From contig NZ_NPOA01000002.1 of NCBI RefSeq assembly GCF_002287375.1, positions 1 to 64,000 on the forward strand: a stretch of DNA of 64,000 nucleotides. The letters run 5' to 3'. The notes beneath the pieces were generated by a model that was not told where the DNA came from, did no database searches, and worked only from the letters and a program-made list of their open reading frames with translations. This DNA comes from Virgibacillus profundi. GTDB taxonomy: Bacteria > Bacillota > Bacilli > Bacillales > Amphibacillaceae. Within the stretch, counting starts at the first letter, position 1. The number at the start of each line of letters is the position of its first letter. A program made the position numbers and the translations under genes. Positions 9,115-16,541 of the stretch are shown in pieces.

Positions 9115-9558
9115 TTGTATCCGTATGATTACTACAGAGTCAACAACTGGTCGCATGTTTTAAATTTGTTACAACAGAGCTTGTATGCGGAAGAAATGGT
9201 TTGTGCTATGAGCAGTGAACTTTTCCATATACCAGAAACCGAGGATTTAGAAGGAAACATTGCAATGCATAGCCATCTAGTACCTGCTTCATATCATCGT
9301 GTAACCGCAGTGGGTTCAGCCCGGAGATTGAAAAATGGTGAAGAGCGGCAAACCGTTATAGAAACGATGGTAGCCTGTATAATAAATGCTGAAACCCAAG
9401 ATATAAAAGTGCGTGAAGGATTAGATACGATGGTGGAAAATGCAAGTCCTGAATATAAATCGCTTATTAATGTAATTATCACTTGGCAAGAACAAACTGA
9501 ATTGAATTTAAATCAAGCAAAAGAAGCTTTACAATCTATGGGGGTTTTGGCCGAATGA
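9115..9558 (+). CDS. Hypothetical protein, helical, probably spore-associated
   Basis: This 147-residue soluble protein is mainly helical by sequence. It begins MYPYDYYRVNNWSHVLNLLQ and has no signal peptide or membrane segment. I chose the TTG at 9115 because AAAGGAG lies 8 bases upstream; an in-frame ATG at 9085 has no usable site. The context is a run of small spore-like genes. The pattern of paired helices with EE and H residues is loosely like ferritin-like or CotF-type coat proteins, but I cannot support that assignment. The function is unknown. Confidence 0.65.
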   Translation: MYPYDYYRVNNWSHVLNLLQQSLYAEEMVCAMSSELFHIPETEDLEGNIAMHSHLVPASYHRVTAVGSARRLKNGEERQTVIETMVACIINAETQDIKVREGLDTMVENASPEYKSLINVIITWQEQTELNLNQAKEALQSMGVLAE

Positions 9559-9758
9559 AATGATTTTTAAAACCATTAGAATCAACTTCGAAACACACTA
9601 GAACCTAACTGATACTTATAACATAAACTAAAATTATCACAACCCACTTGGCTAAAATTATCATGAATAGTCGATGAACAAAGTTTCGAGGTCAGATTAA
9701 AAAAGTATAGTGCTTATAAGAGAAGGTCTATGTAACGAAATGTCTGAAAAGGAAAAAA

Positions 9759-9783
9759 GAACTCTTATACAAAAAAGAGTTCT
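9759..9783 (-). terminator. Terminator for the YjcZ-like gene
   Basis: Read on the minus strand, AGAACTCTT and AAGAGTTCT form a stem followed by TTTTTTCC. It lies 48 bases beyond the stop of the small gene at 9831-9956. Confidence 0.7.
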
Positions 9784-9830
9784 AATTACCTGGAGGCGTC
9801 AAATACGGGGATTTCTAAATAGTAACGGTT

Positions 9831-9956
9831 TTAGTAGCTATCTTTGACGAAAGAAACACCTACAATAATTAACAAGATAAACAGAACAACGATTAAGGCA
9901 AAATTGTTGTCTTTTTTCCTGTCGAAACCGCCTTGATAGTCATTATAATTACTCAT
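9831..9956 (-). CDS. YjcZ-family small sporulation protein
   Basis: This 41-residue protein starts MSNYNDYQGGFDRKKDNN and continues with one hydrophobic segment, FALIVVLFILLIIVGVSF, near its end. A short glycine/aromatic N-terminus followed by a single membrane helix with the LFILLIIVG core is the hallmark of the YjcZ sporulation family. These tiny proteins are widespread in Bacillaceae and are made in sporulating cells. AAGGGAGG lies 8 bases before the ATG and a good terminator follows the stop. The gene is too short for most gene callers. Confidence 0.85.
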   Translation of the reverse strand: MSNYNDYQGGFDRKKDNNFALIVVLFILLIIVGVSFVKDSY

Positions 9957-10148
9957 TTAGTATACCTCCCTTCATGATAGTAAGTTATGTGGAAGTGCGT
10001 GAGGTTGTTTGTACATATATCCCAGGACATTACATAAAAAGGTTATTGTTAGTAATCATTCACCTTCTGCTTTTAGTGCTTGCAATTTTAGCTTTCTTCA
10101 ATACATGAGAACAATAGCTTTACTCTTTTATAAGGCACTCGTCCATAT

Positions 10149-10355
10149 TTAAAAAAAGAATAAAGATGATAACAAGACAAAGGAAACGATCGCAAAGAAA
10201 GGAATGAAGAATCCAGAATTCCCTGTATCAAGGTAAACTCCTCTGGGTGTAACGTCGGTTATAACGCCTCTGTGCCGTTTTCCATAATAATCTACTACCT
10301 CAACAGGCTTTCTATAACATTCACAGGCTTTATGATATAAATTTTTAGAAGACAT
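10149..10355 (-). CDS. Small hypothetical protein with beta domain and C-terminal hydrophobic tail
   Basis: This 68-residue protein has an N-terminal part with CECYRKPVEVVDYYGKRHRG followed by VITDVTPRGVYLDTG. It ends in a single strongly hydrophobic segment, FFIPFFAIVSFVLLSSLFFF, that runs to the last residue. The N-terminal half has the same pattern as the middle of the protein at 8576 and could be a small Sm-like or SH3-like barrel. GAAGGAGGG precedes the ATG. Its location next to YjcZ-like genes suggests a spore membrane protein, but this is inference. Confidence 0.7.
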   Translation of the reverse strand: MSSKNLYHKACECYRKPVEVVDYYGKRHRGVITDVTPRGVYLDTGNSGFFIPFFAIVSFVLLSSLFFF

Positions 10356-10420
10356 CCTTACCCTCCTTCTATTAAAAATAGTAGTCAGAAAAGATATTCG
10401 TCATTGTTTGCATTATTTGT

Positions 10421-10507
10421 TTAAGCGTTGACGAATGCGATTCCAATAATAATTAACAATACAAAGATTAATGAAATACCTTTAGTGCTGTACCCACCGC
10501 GAGAAAT
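10421..10507 (-). CDS. YjcZ-like mini-protein with a possible AUU start
   Basis: The minus strand encodes SRGGYSTKGISLIFVLLIII followed by GIAFVNA and a stop, the glycine-rich N-terminus plus single membrane helix expected of YjcZ-type spore proteins. At the expected start position, directly after AAAGGAAAG and a 4-base spacer, the codon is ATT rather than ATG, GTG or TTG. Either an unusual AUU start is used, as known for infC, or a point mutation has disabled the gene. There is no other in-frame start with a ribosome binding site. The mature product would have 28 residues. Confidence 0.5.
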   Translation of the reverse strand: MSRGGYSTKGISLIFVLLIIIGIAFVNA

Positions 10508-10964
10508 AGCTCTTTCCTTTCTTAAGGAGCTTAATAGTAAACTATGTATGAACTATTGAATTTGACTGGGACATTGGTAAGAATAGGTGAAAGTTTAACT
10601 GAAAATTGCGTGGTCTAACTCCAGCTCCTTTAGAAGGTGTCAGCTTTTAGACTTTCCTTACGATGTCCATATTAAATGTGAGGTATACACGGTTATAGAA
10701 AAAGTAGTTATGCAGCTTATGATATAAAGTATCATGTGATACGGGTGACTAATATAGATATATGGATTGAGAGGGCAAATTGCACGCATAACAGGAGAAT
10801 TGATTAGGTGAGGTTGTGAAACAAGAAACATAACAATTCTTCAAGGAAGGAAAATACAGGCACTGACGCCCGACACGTTGGAATGTTCTAAAAGCCACAA
10901 GCAATTAAAAAAACGGCATGGCGTTGAAGCAAAACACTGGAAGTATGAGAACCCCCCCATGCTC
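10508..10964. other. Intergenic region, no gene seen
   Basis: About 450 bases without a supportable gene, RNA or hairpin. The left edge carries the presumed promoter side of the YjcZ-like mini-gene and the right edge the region beyond the second DUF3298 gene. Confidence 0.5.
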
Positions 10965-11579
10965 CTAAAAAGACCCTAACATCTCCCCAAGCGGTCCATC
11001 TTCATCAATAATGTCACTAATCGCATATACATTGATTGGAAAATAGGAGATTCCAAAATAATATGGAGCCAGATCATAAAGCTGATAATAGAGTACAAGG
11101 CTCTTGTCTGCAATGTAAAAATTTTCATTGCCAGGTAAAACAATTGGCTCATTGATGACAGGAATATCTCTTTCCTTCACCTGCGATTTGATCATGTCCA
11201 GTAATACTTGCTGGTAATTGGAATCGGGCTTAAACAGCTCATTTAATGTATAACATTTTCCTGTAGTTACATCAAAGGTTAGTGTATCAATGACTGTCAT
11301 GCCATGCGCTCCGCCCGAGAAAGAATAAACGTACAGCGCAAGGCTTAAAATTGCACGTTCATTCGTTTTTACCTCAAACCAGCTCTGCATTTCCACAAGT
11401 GTTGGTTCATAAAAATTCCACTCTGTCAGCAGTTGATTCAGGTGTGCCATAATGGTTTGGTTAATATGCTGTTGAACATTTGGATTGTCCAGCCCTGTCA
11501 CTACTGGATAATAAATCTGGATGTTTCGCTGATTGTCAATATAGGAGCGTGGTTGAATAATAGCAGGCTGTTGTAACAT
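10965..11579 (-). CDS. DUF3298/DUF4163-type protein, copy 2
   Basis: At 204 residues it is the same length as, and almost identical to, the protein at 4381-4995. The few differences include GLDNPNVQQHIN for GLNNPSIQHHIN near residue 32 and KCYTLNELF for KRYTLDELF. It carries the same DUF3298 core (FSGGAHG, TFDVTTGK). The similarity continues outside the gene, with matching bases before the start (a GGGTGAAGGGGG stretch) and after the stop (CCATGCTCCTAAAAAGACCC), so this is a segmental duplication of about 0.7 kb. The ATG at 11579 is preceded by AAAGGAGGG; an in-frame TTG upstream overlaps that site. The function is unknown. Confidence 0.8.
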   Translation of the reverse strand: MLQQPAIIQPRSYIDNQRNIQIYYPVVTGLDNPNVQQHINQTIMAHLNQLLTEWNFYEPTLVEMQSWFEVKTNERAILSLALYVYSFSGGAHGMTVIDTLTFDVTTGKCYTLNELFKPDSNYQQVLLDMIKSQVKERDIPVINEPIVLPGNENFYIADKSLVLYYQLYDLAPYYFGISYFPINVYAISDIIDEDGPLGEMLGSF

Positions 11580-12028
11580 GTAAATCCCTCCTTTAGACAA
11601 ATGTCATTATAGGTTATGCAGAATTAGTTAATGGGTGAAGGGGGAGGGATGTTGGATTTTGGGGTTGGATACCATATGTTCTTGCGAGAAGTTCTGAAGG
11701 AGATTGTACGTGAAGCAAGTGCTTTTCTTTCGGAAAAACATACTGGAAAATAAGAAAACCTCATCAACGCCGTCACAAGCAAAAGGGTGGTTCTTATAAA
11801 AAATAATAAATATGACAACCACTGTGTGAATGACAAGAATCTTGGAGGCATTTCGTTACTGGTGTAAAATGTCCATTCACTATGGTCCGATAGAGATACC
11901 TGTAGTGGGAATGAGAACGAGCTTCGTAATACTCTGGAATTAGCAATTGCCTTTAATCAAGAGGAACAAGCCTTATCGATGGAGCATTATATGACGAAAT
12001 AGGTATAATCCTTTTCCGATCTTTACCA
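11580..12028. other. Intergenic region with a short coding remnant
   Basis: No intact gene. At about 11911-12001 on the plus strand a frame reads ELRNTLELAIAFNQEEQALS and MEHYMTK before a stop, possibly the tail of a lost gene. The first 60 bases belong to the duplicated segment shared with 4996-5060. Confidence 0.35.
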
Positions 12029-12616
12029 CTAAATTTTCCGTAAATTAACTGTTTTTGTATTTGAGAGAATGGTTAATTGCTCCATCATATAGTCTTTAGA
12101 GTATATAAATTTGCTCTTTATCCAATAAATAATTAATCCCAGGGTTGCATTTGTTTGATAATGAATAAACATCTCATAATTAACTTCACCTAACTTTGAT
12201 GTCGTTTCAATATAAATATTCTTAGTGAAAATATGATGAAAAAGTTTTTCTAAATGCTTAGCAAAATCAGAATGACTAAGAGATAGTGCATGAAATATAT
12301 TCTTATTCTCTTCAATATACTTGAAAATACTTTCGGTTGTTGGCGTTAATTTATTGATAGTGATCTTACTTTTATTTTCAAATGGTTGCATTATTGCATC
12401 TTCAAATCCAGCTAAAAGTTCGTAAAGCATTTCATCTATAAAATCCTGTTTATTTGAGAAATGAGCATAAAAAGTTGCCCGATTCACATCAGCAACTTGA
12501 GTAATCATTGATACGGTAATATCGGATTCGGATTATTCCTCCATTAATTTTATATATGCATCCCTTAAGGCAATCCTTGTTTTCTTAATCCTTCTATCCA
12601 TATTCGTCATCTTCAT
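12029..12616 (-). pseudogene. TetR-family regulator interrupted by one nonsense codon
   Basis: From the ATG at 12616 (preceded by AAGGAG) the frame reads MKMTNMDRRIKKTRIALRDA and KLMEE, meets TAA at 12533-12535, and continues in the same frame through the helix-turn-helix region SMITQVADVNRATFYAHFSN into a typical TetR ligand domain. The total of 195 codons is a normal TetR length, so one base change (probably from AAA, CAA or GAA) has broken an otherwise complete gene. It is divergent from the dehydrogenase gene at 12775, the usual place for its repressor. Re-initiation at the ATG near 12508 would lose the first helix of the DNA-binding domain. Confidence 0.85.
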
Positions 12617-12774
12617 AAGCACTCCTTAATAATACTAAACAATTCTATTATAACTGTTGCTTAAGCTACATAGAAACTTTTTGTGTTTACCGTTTTTTCG
12701 AAGCGTCATGTTATGGTAGAAATGTGAACTTAGAAATAGATTTCTCAATAATGTAATTACAGGAGGGGCTATAT

Positions 12775-13836
12775 ATGACAGAAAAAATGAAAGCAGCAGT
12801 CTGGTATGGTAATAAGGATGTAAGAGTAGAAGATAGAGAGATTAAATCGGTAAAAGATAATGACGTAAAAGTAAAAGTTAGTTGGTCTGGAATTTGCGGT
12901 ACTGACTTACATGAATATGAAATTGGACCGTTATTAGTCCAAGTTGATACACCGAATAAATTAACTGGTGAAAAAGCTCCACTCGTATTAGGTCATGAGT
13001 TCTCTGGAGTTGTTGAACAAACTGGTAAGAATGTAACGGAATTGAAAAAAGGCGATCGCGTTGTTGTAAACCCAGTTGTTACTTCAGGACAGCATTCACC
13101 TGAAACAGACAGATATTATGAATTCTATTCAGCTGGATTGCATACAGATGGGTCATTTGCAGAATATGTCGTTTCAAATGAAGCAAATGTTGTTCCAATA
13201 CCTAATGAATTACCGCTCGATAAAGCAGCACTTGTAGAACCTTTATCAGTAGCTGCTCAAGCAGTGAAAGAAGCGGAAGTCAAAGAAGGAGATGCTGTAG
13301 CAGTCTTTGGAGCTGGTCCAATCGGATTGTTTACTATTGTAGCAGCAAAAGCAGCTGGGGCAAAAGAAATTTTTTCATTCGATTTATCTGATGAACGTCT
13401 TGCAAAAGCGAAAGAAGTTGGAGCAACAGTTACACTTAACACAAAGGATAATGATGCGGTTGCACGTATTAAGGAAAAATATCCTGAAGGCATAGATGCA
13501 AGCCTTGAAGTGGCTGGGGTGAAACCAACGTTTGATTCTGCTATTCAAGCTACGAAGCCAAAAGGGAATGTAGTTGTTGTTGCAATCCATGCCAGAGATT
13601 TTGAATTTAATCCAATTGCCTTAATGACTTCAGGAGTTAAATTATCTTCATCTCTTGGCTATGAGCATGAAACATTTAAAAAATCCATCGATATTTTAAT
13701 GGATGAAACTATTAATGTTGACCCAATCATGACGAAGAAAATAAAACTGGATGATATTGTTGAAGAAGGATTTCATTCTTTGTCGAGTGATTTATCTCAG
13801 GCGAAGGTTTTGGTTGAGTTGAGTGGGGATATGTAG
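12775..13836 (+). CDS. Butanediol-dehydrogenase-type zinc alcohol dehydrogenase lacking structural-zinc cysteines
   Basis: This 353-residue medium-chain dehydrogenase should oxidise a secondary alcohol or diol, or reduce the matching ketone such as acetoin, with NAD. The catalytic zinc ligands Cys41 (SGICGTDLHEY) and His74-Glu75 (LGHEFSG) are present, as is the Rossmann motif VFGAGPIGL near residue 178 with an Asp at the end of the second strand (FSFDLSDERL), which favours NAD. The lobe that normally holds four structural-zinc cysteines (about residues 104-125) reads PVVTSGQHSPETDRYYEFYS and has none. GGAGGGG precedes the ATG. A broken TetR gene lies divergently upstream, so regulation may have been lost. 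Confidence 0.88.
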   Translation: MTEKMKAAVWYGNKDVRVEDREIKSVKDNDVKVKVSWSGICGTDLHEYEIGPLLVQVDTPNKLTGEKAPLVLGHEFSGVVEQTGKNVTELKKGDRVVVNPVVTSGQHSPETDRYYEFYSAGLHTDGSFAEYVVSNEANVVPIPNELPLDKAALVEPLSVAAQAVKEAEVKEGDAVAVFGAGPIGLFTIVAAKAAGAKEIFSFDLSDERLAKAKEVGATVTLNTKDNDAVARIKEKYPEGIDASLEVAGVKPTFDSAIQATKPKGNVVVVAIHARDFEFNPIALMTSGVKLSSSLGYEHETFKKSIDILMDETINVDPIMTKKIKLDDIVEEGFHSLSSDLSQAKVLVELSGDM

Positions 13837-13852
13837 TAGTAATGAGTGATGA

Positions 13853-13881
13853 GACAGGTGGTTTGCCTGTCTTGTTTTTTG
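13853..13881 (+). terminator. Intrinsic terminator after the dehydrogenase
   Basis: GACAGG and CCTGTC form the stem, with TTGTTTTTTG after it, 17 bases beyond the stop codon. Confidence 0.8.
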
Positions 13882-14156
13882 TTTGAATAGGGGAGTGTTG
13901 CGTGGTTAATAATTTAGAGGCAAAGGTAATAGGCACTATACATTTAATTCTCCATCCGGAAAGTCAACAGTTAAACCTACTCTTAGATATACACCTGATT
14001 TGATTGAATAATTTTAAAAGTTCTCCAGTGAAACACCCCAAATTACTTCTTTTCAATTACGACACTTCTGTAACTGTTAAAGTAAATAGTTTGAGCTTAA
14101 TATAAGGTAATTTAATTCATCACAAAATAGTACTAAAAAATCTTTTCAAAAAGACT

Positions 14157-14182
14157 TAAACATTTTTTAATTCTGCCGATAT
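14157..14182 (+). promoter_or_regulatory. Sigma-D promoter of the flagellin gene
   Basis: TAAA at 14157-14160 and GCCGATAT at 14175-14182 are separated by 14 bases, matching the Bacillus sigma-D consensus (TAAA, 14-16 bases, GCCGATAA). Transcription would start about 145 bases before the flagellin ATG, giving an unusually long leader. Confidence 0.88.
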
Positions 14183-14272
14183 AAAGAATACATCATCATG
14201 ATGAATAAATGTTATGGCCAAACATTAGTAAGACCAAGTTTTTGTAATAACTCCGAATAAAAGTTGTTACAC

Positions 14273-14327
14273 ATGCGGGACATAAGGATGTGACTCGCAT
14301 AAAATAAAATACACTTACATGGAGGTA
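14273..14327 (+). promoter_or_regulatory. Flagellin leader hairpin and ribosome binding site, possible CsrA target
   Basis: ATGCG (14273-14277) pairs with CGCAT (14296-14300), and inside it ACAT pairs with ATGT around an AAGG loop, so a GGA motif is displayed. A second GGA is in the Shine-Dalgarno sequence GGAGG at 14321. In Bacillus subtilis the hag leader is bound by CsrA at two such sites. The layout here matches that scheme; the binding itself is inference. Confidence 0.45.
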
Positions 14328-14334
14328 AGGAAAA

Positions 14335-15808
14335 ATGATTATTAATCACAATATTGCGGCGCTAAATACGCATCGCCAACTATCAAATAACACTGGTGCA
14401 GTACAAAACTCATTGGAGAAACTTTCTTCAGGACTTGGAATCAACAAAGCTGGGGATGATGCTGCAGGTCTAGCGATTTCTGAAAAAATGCGTGGGCAAA
14501 TTCGTGGTTTGGAACAAGCATCTACAAATGCTCAAGACGGTAGACTAGAAATGCCGCTCTAAGTAGTAATACTTAGATGAAAACTCCGTGAATTCGGTGG
14601 AACCCCAAACCAAACATGCAGTTGTGGATGGTGGGCAATACCGAGCCAAGCCTAGTGAACTGTAAGGGAAATTGTAGCTAGGAAGGTGTAACGATCAGGT
14701 AGTGAGGAAGCAGACCAATAAACTACCCACGAGCGCGGGGCATCCTAAAGGGATGAAGATATGATCTGAACTTTATGGAAACATAAAGAAGTAATGGATT
14801 AAATGCCATTGCGATAACAAATTTGATTTCTCTAATCCAAACTGCAGAAGGCGCTTTGAGCGAAACACATGCTATTTTACAAAGACAAAGAGAATTAGTA
14901 GTACAAGCTGGTAACGAAGGAACACTTGGTGCTGATGAATTAGCTGCTATAAACGATGAAATTGGAGAATTAAATAAGGAATTAACGGCAATTGCAGACC
15001 GAACAGAATTTAACGGTAAAAAGTTACTAGATGGTAATTTTGATGCTCAATTCCAAATTGGTGCAAATGAAGGACAGAATTTGGAACTTCAAATCGAAAC
15101 TGAAGCAGGTACTGGTTTCAGCGCTGACGATTTAGGTGTAAGTGGAATCACAGCCACTGGGGAATCTTTTGATGCTGATGTGAAATTAGTCGATGATGCT
15201 ATTAAAACTGTATCTGCTGCTCGTTCACATCTTGGTGCCAATCAAAACCGTCTTGATCATACAATTAACAACCTAGACAATGCCCAAGAAAACCTAACTG
15301 CTGCAGAATCTCGTATTAGGGACGTTGATTATTCCGAAGCTGCTTAAAGCAGAATGAGGTACAGTCGTCCTAACTGGTAACGGTTAGCGATAACGACCGG
15401 GTGAATTGCTGGAAAACCCTTAGAGCTTGTCTTACTACAACGCAACTGGAAACAGTAAACGTGAAGGTTTGAAAAAAGACAAGATTGGGCAATCAGCAGC
15501 CGAGCTCCTGTGAGGAAACTCTGGAGAAGGTTCAACGACTAGAATAAACCACCTAATGCAAAAGCAATGGTGATGAGATTCGTAGGTGAATGATAGAGCC
15601 GCTAAATCTATCAGAATCCGAAGTTCCCGGCCCCTACTAGTAACTAGAGGGTGAAGATATAGTCTAGTCATTTATGAAAGTAAATGTTCGCACGATGGCG
15701 AAAGAAATGATGGAATTCACTAAGAACAATATCCTTTCACAAGCGGCACAAGCAATGTTAGCTCAAGCAAATCAACAACCGCAGGGAGTATTACAACTAT
15801 TACGTTAA
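14335..15808 (+). CDS. hag: Flagellin, three exons interrupted by two group I introns
   Basis: The joined exons 14335-14541, 14826-15329 and 15695-15808 encode a complete flagellin of 274 residues, the filament subunit exported by the flagellar type III apparatus. Exon 1 carries the conserved D0/D1 start ([17 protein letters not shown], then [20 protein letters not shown]). Exon 2 continues [20 protein letters not shown] to ESRIRDVD. Exon 3 gives [20 protein letters not shown] and the terminal [11 protein letters not shown]. The joints fall exactly where the flagellin alignment requires and keep the frame. Without splicing, translation stops 6 codons into intron 1 (75 residues) or 5 codons into intron 2. 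A sigma-D promoter and long leader precede it and a terminator follows. Length matches Bacillus Hag proteins with a short variable domain. Confidence 0.93.
14542..14825 (+). ncRNA. Group I intron 1 in hag (284 nt)
   Basis: The 5' exon ends in U (GACGGU) and the intron ends in G, as group I introns require. An internal guide AGAAATGCCG at 14547-14556 explains both joints: GCCG pairs with the exon end CGGU, including the U-G wobble at the cut site (P1), and AGAAAT pairs with the first six bases of exon 2, ATTTCT (P10). P2 is a perfect 7-bp hairpin with a GTAA tetraloop (14559-14576). Core elements are recognisable: P as GAATTCGGTGGAACC, Q as AATACCGAGCCAAGC, R as GTGTAACGATCA and S as GAAGATATGATCT. 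Intron 1 has no room for a homing endonuclease. It should self-splice with guanosine as cofactor. Confidence 0.92.
15330..15694 (+). ncRNA. Group I intron 2 in hag (365 nt)
   Basis: Classic conserved elements are present in order: P as GTGAATTGCTGGAAAACCC, Q as GGCAATCAGCAGCCGAGC, R as GGTTCAACGACTAGA and S as GGTGAAGATATAGTCT. A P9-type hairpin CATTTA/TAAATG sits just before the terminal G. The boundaries are set by the flagellin frame (RDVD joined to MAKEMM) and by the U-before, G-at-end rule. GTCGTC at about 15371 can pair with the exon end GAT for P1, but I find no P10 as clear as in intron 1, so the 5' site is less certain. No endonuclease reading frame is present. The first in-frame stop lies at 15345-15347. 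Confidence 0.88.
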
Positions 15809-15823
15809 AAGTGAAATAAATTG

Positions 15824-15855
15824 AGACTCTAGTCGTAAAGATTAGAGTCTTTTTT
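15824..15855 (+). terminator. Intrinsic terminator after hag
   Basis: AGACTCTA pairs with TAGAGTCT over an 11-base loop and is followed by five T residues. Confidence 0.8.
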
Positions 15856-15876
15856 AAAGTAAAAGGAGTGTGTGGT

Positions 15877-16074
15877 ATGAATAATAAGTATGCTATGGAA
15901 TTTAAACAGAAAATTGACAGAGTTGAAGGATTAACAGCTTCTAATGTTTATCTTCTAGAAATTGAGTCTGGTAAAGGTAGAAATAGAGTTATAAATAGAA
16001 TTGACCTAGGTGTTGCATTTACCGAAGAAGAAGCTAATAAAAAAGTTGATGATTATTTACAAAGCAAAAAGTAG
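15877..16074 (+). CDS. Small hypothetical protein between hag and its relic
   Basis: This is a 65-residue soluble, charged protein without membrane segment or signal peptide. It reads MNNKYAMEFKQKIDRVEGLT and later VYLLEIESGKGRNRVINRID with a Lys-rich end. AAAGGAG lies 8 bases before the ATG at 15877, so the gene looks real; an in-frame GTG three codons earlier is too close to that site. It lies between the hag terminator and the decayed flagellin copy. I do not recognise a family. A role in flagellin expression is only suggested by position. Confidence 0.6.
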   Translation: MNNKYAMEFKQKIDRVEGLTASNVYLLEIESGKGRNRVINRIDLGVAFTEEEANKKVDDYLQSKK

Positions 16075-16094
16075 TAGCTGATTCTCATTGAAAT

Positions 16095-16347
16095 CACAAC
16101 AAGTTGGATAATCAGTAGCCAAGTGCTTGTCATGAAAGATGGCGAATGTCCTGAAAATAGAATGTACTGTCTACAACTTCATATCAACTATGGCAATAAG
16201 ATTCGTAGGGTCATGATAATATAATTCGAACTGCTAGCCTCTATTAGAATAAATAAGGTGGATACTTAGTCTTTTCTATTATCGAAAGAAATAGCAGCAA
16301 AGCAAGTTAACCAACAACTACAGAGGGTATTGCAGTTACTTGGTTAA
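16095..16347 (+). pseudogene. Decayed flagellin 3' end with remains of a group I intron
   Basis: The end of this segment translates as AAKQVNQQLQRVLQLLG and stop, a degraded version of the flagellin tail [15 protein letters not shown]. The preceding 200 bases align with hag intron 2: GGATAATCAGTAGCCAAG matches its Q element, AAGATTCGTAGGGTCATGAT matches AGATTCGTAGGTGAATGAT, and ATACTTAGTC lies where the S element should be. The P element, the R element and the 5' part of the gene are missing. So a second flagellin with an intron of the same type once stood here. A strong terminator follows, as expected for the end of a gene. Confidence 0.85.
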
Positions 16348-16368
16348 TTTGTAGAAGCAATACAATTT

Positions 16369-16402
16369 AAAAATCCTCTCTGACTTCAGAGAGGATTTTT
16401 AA
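16369..16402 (+). terminator. Intrinsic terminator after the flagellin relic
   Basis: AAAAATCCTCTCTGA and TCAGAGAGGATTTTT form a near-perfect stem, with a T-rich side in both directions. It probably ended the lost flagellin gene. Confidence 0.8.
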
Positions 16403-16541
16403 ATCAATAATTTTATTTAACTCATTTATTATTTTTTTGATATTAGGAGACTTTTAATATACCTAAATACTATTTTATATCATAGACGTTTTGGCCTAAA
16501 CTCATCTTTATTATTATATTTCTAGGGGCTATGATTACTGA

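Noticed and set aside
4381-11640. The two DUF3298 copies as terminal repeats of a composite transposon
   Set aside because: They encode an ordinary non-transposase protein, no inverted ends are seen, and the genes between them look chromosomal and sporulation-related.
14823-15347. A stand-alone 174-residue flagellin-like gene starting at TTG
   Set aside because: The TTG is the last triplet of intron 1, and the frame's end lies inside intron 2; it is exon 2 of hag, not a gene.
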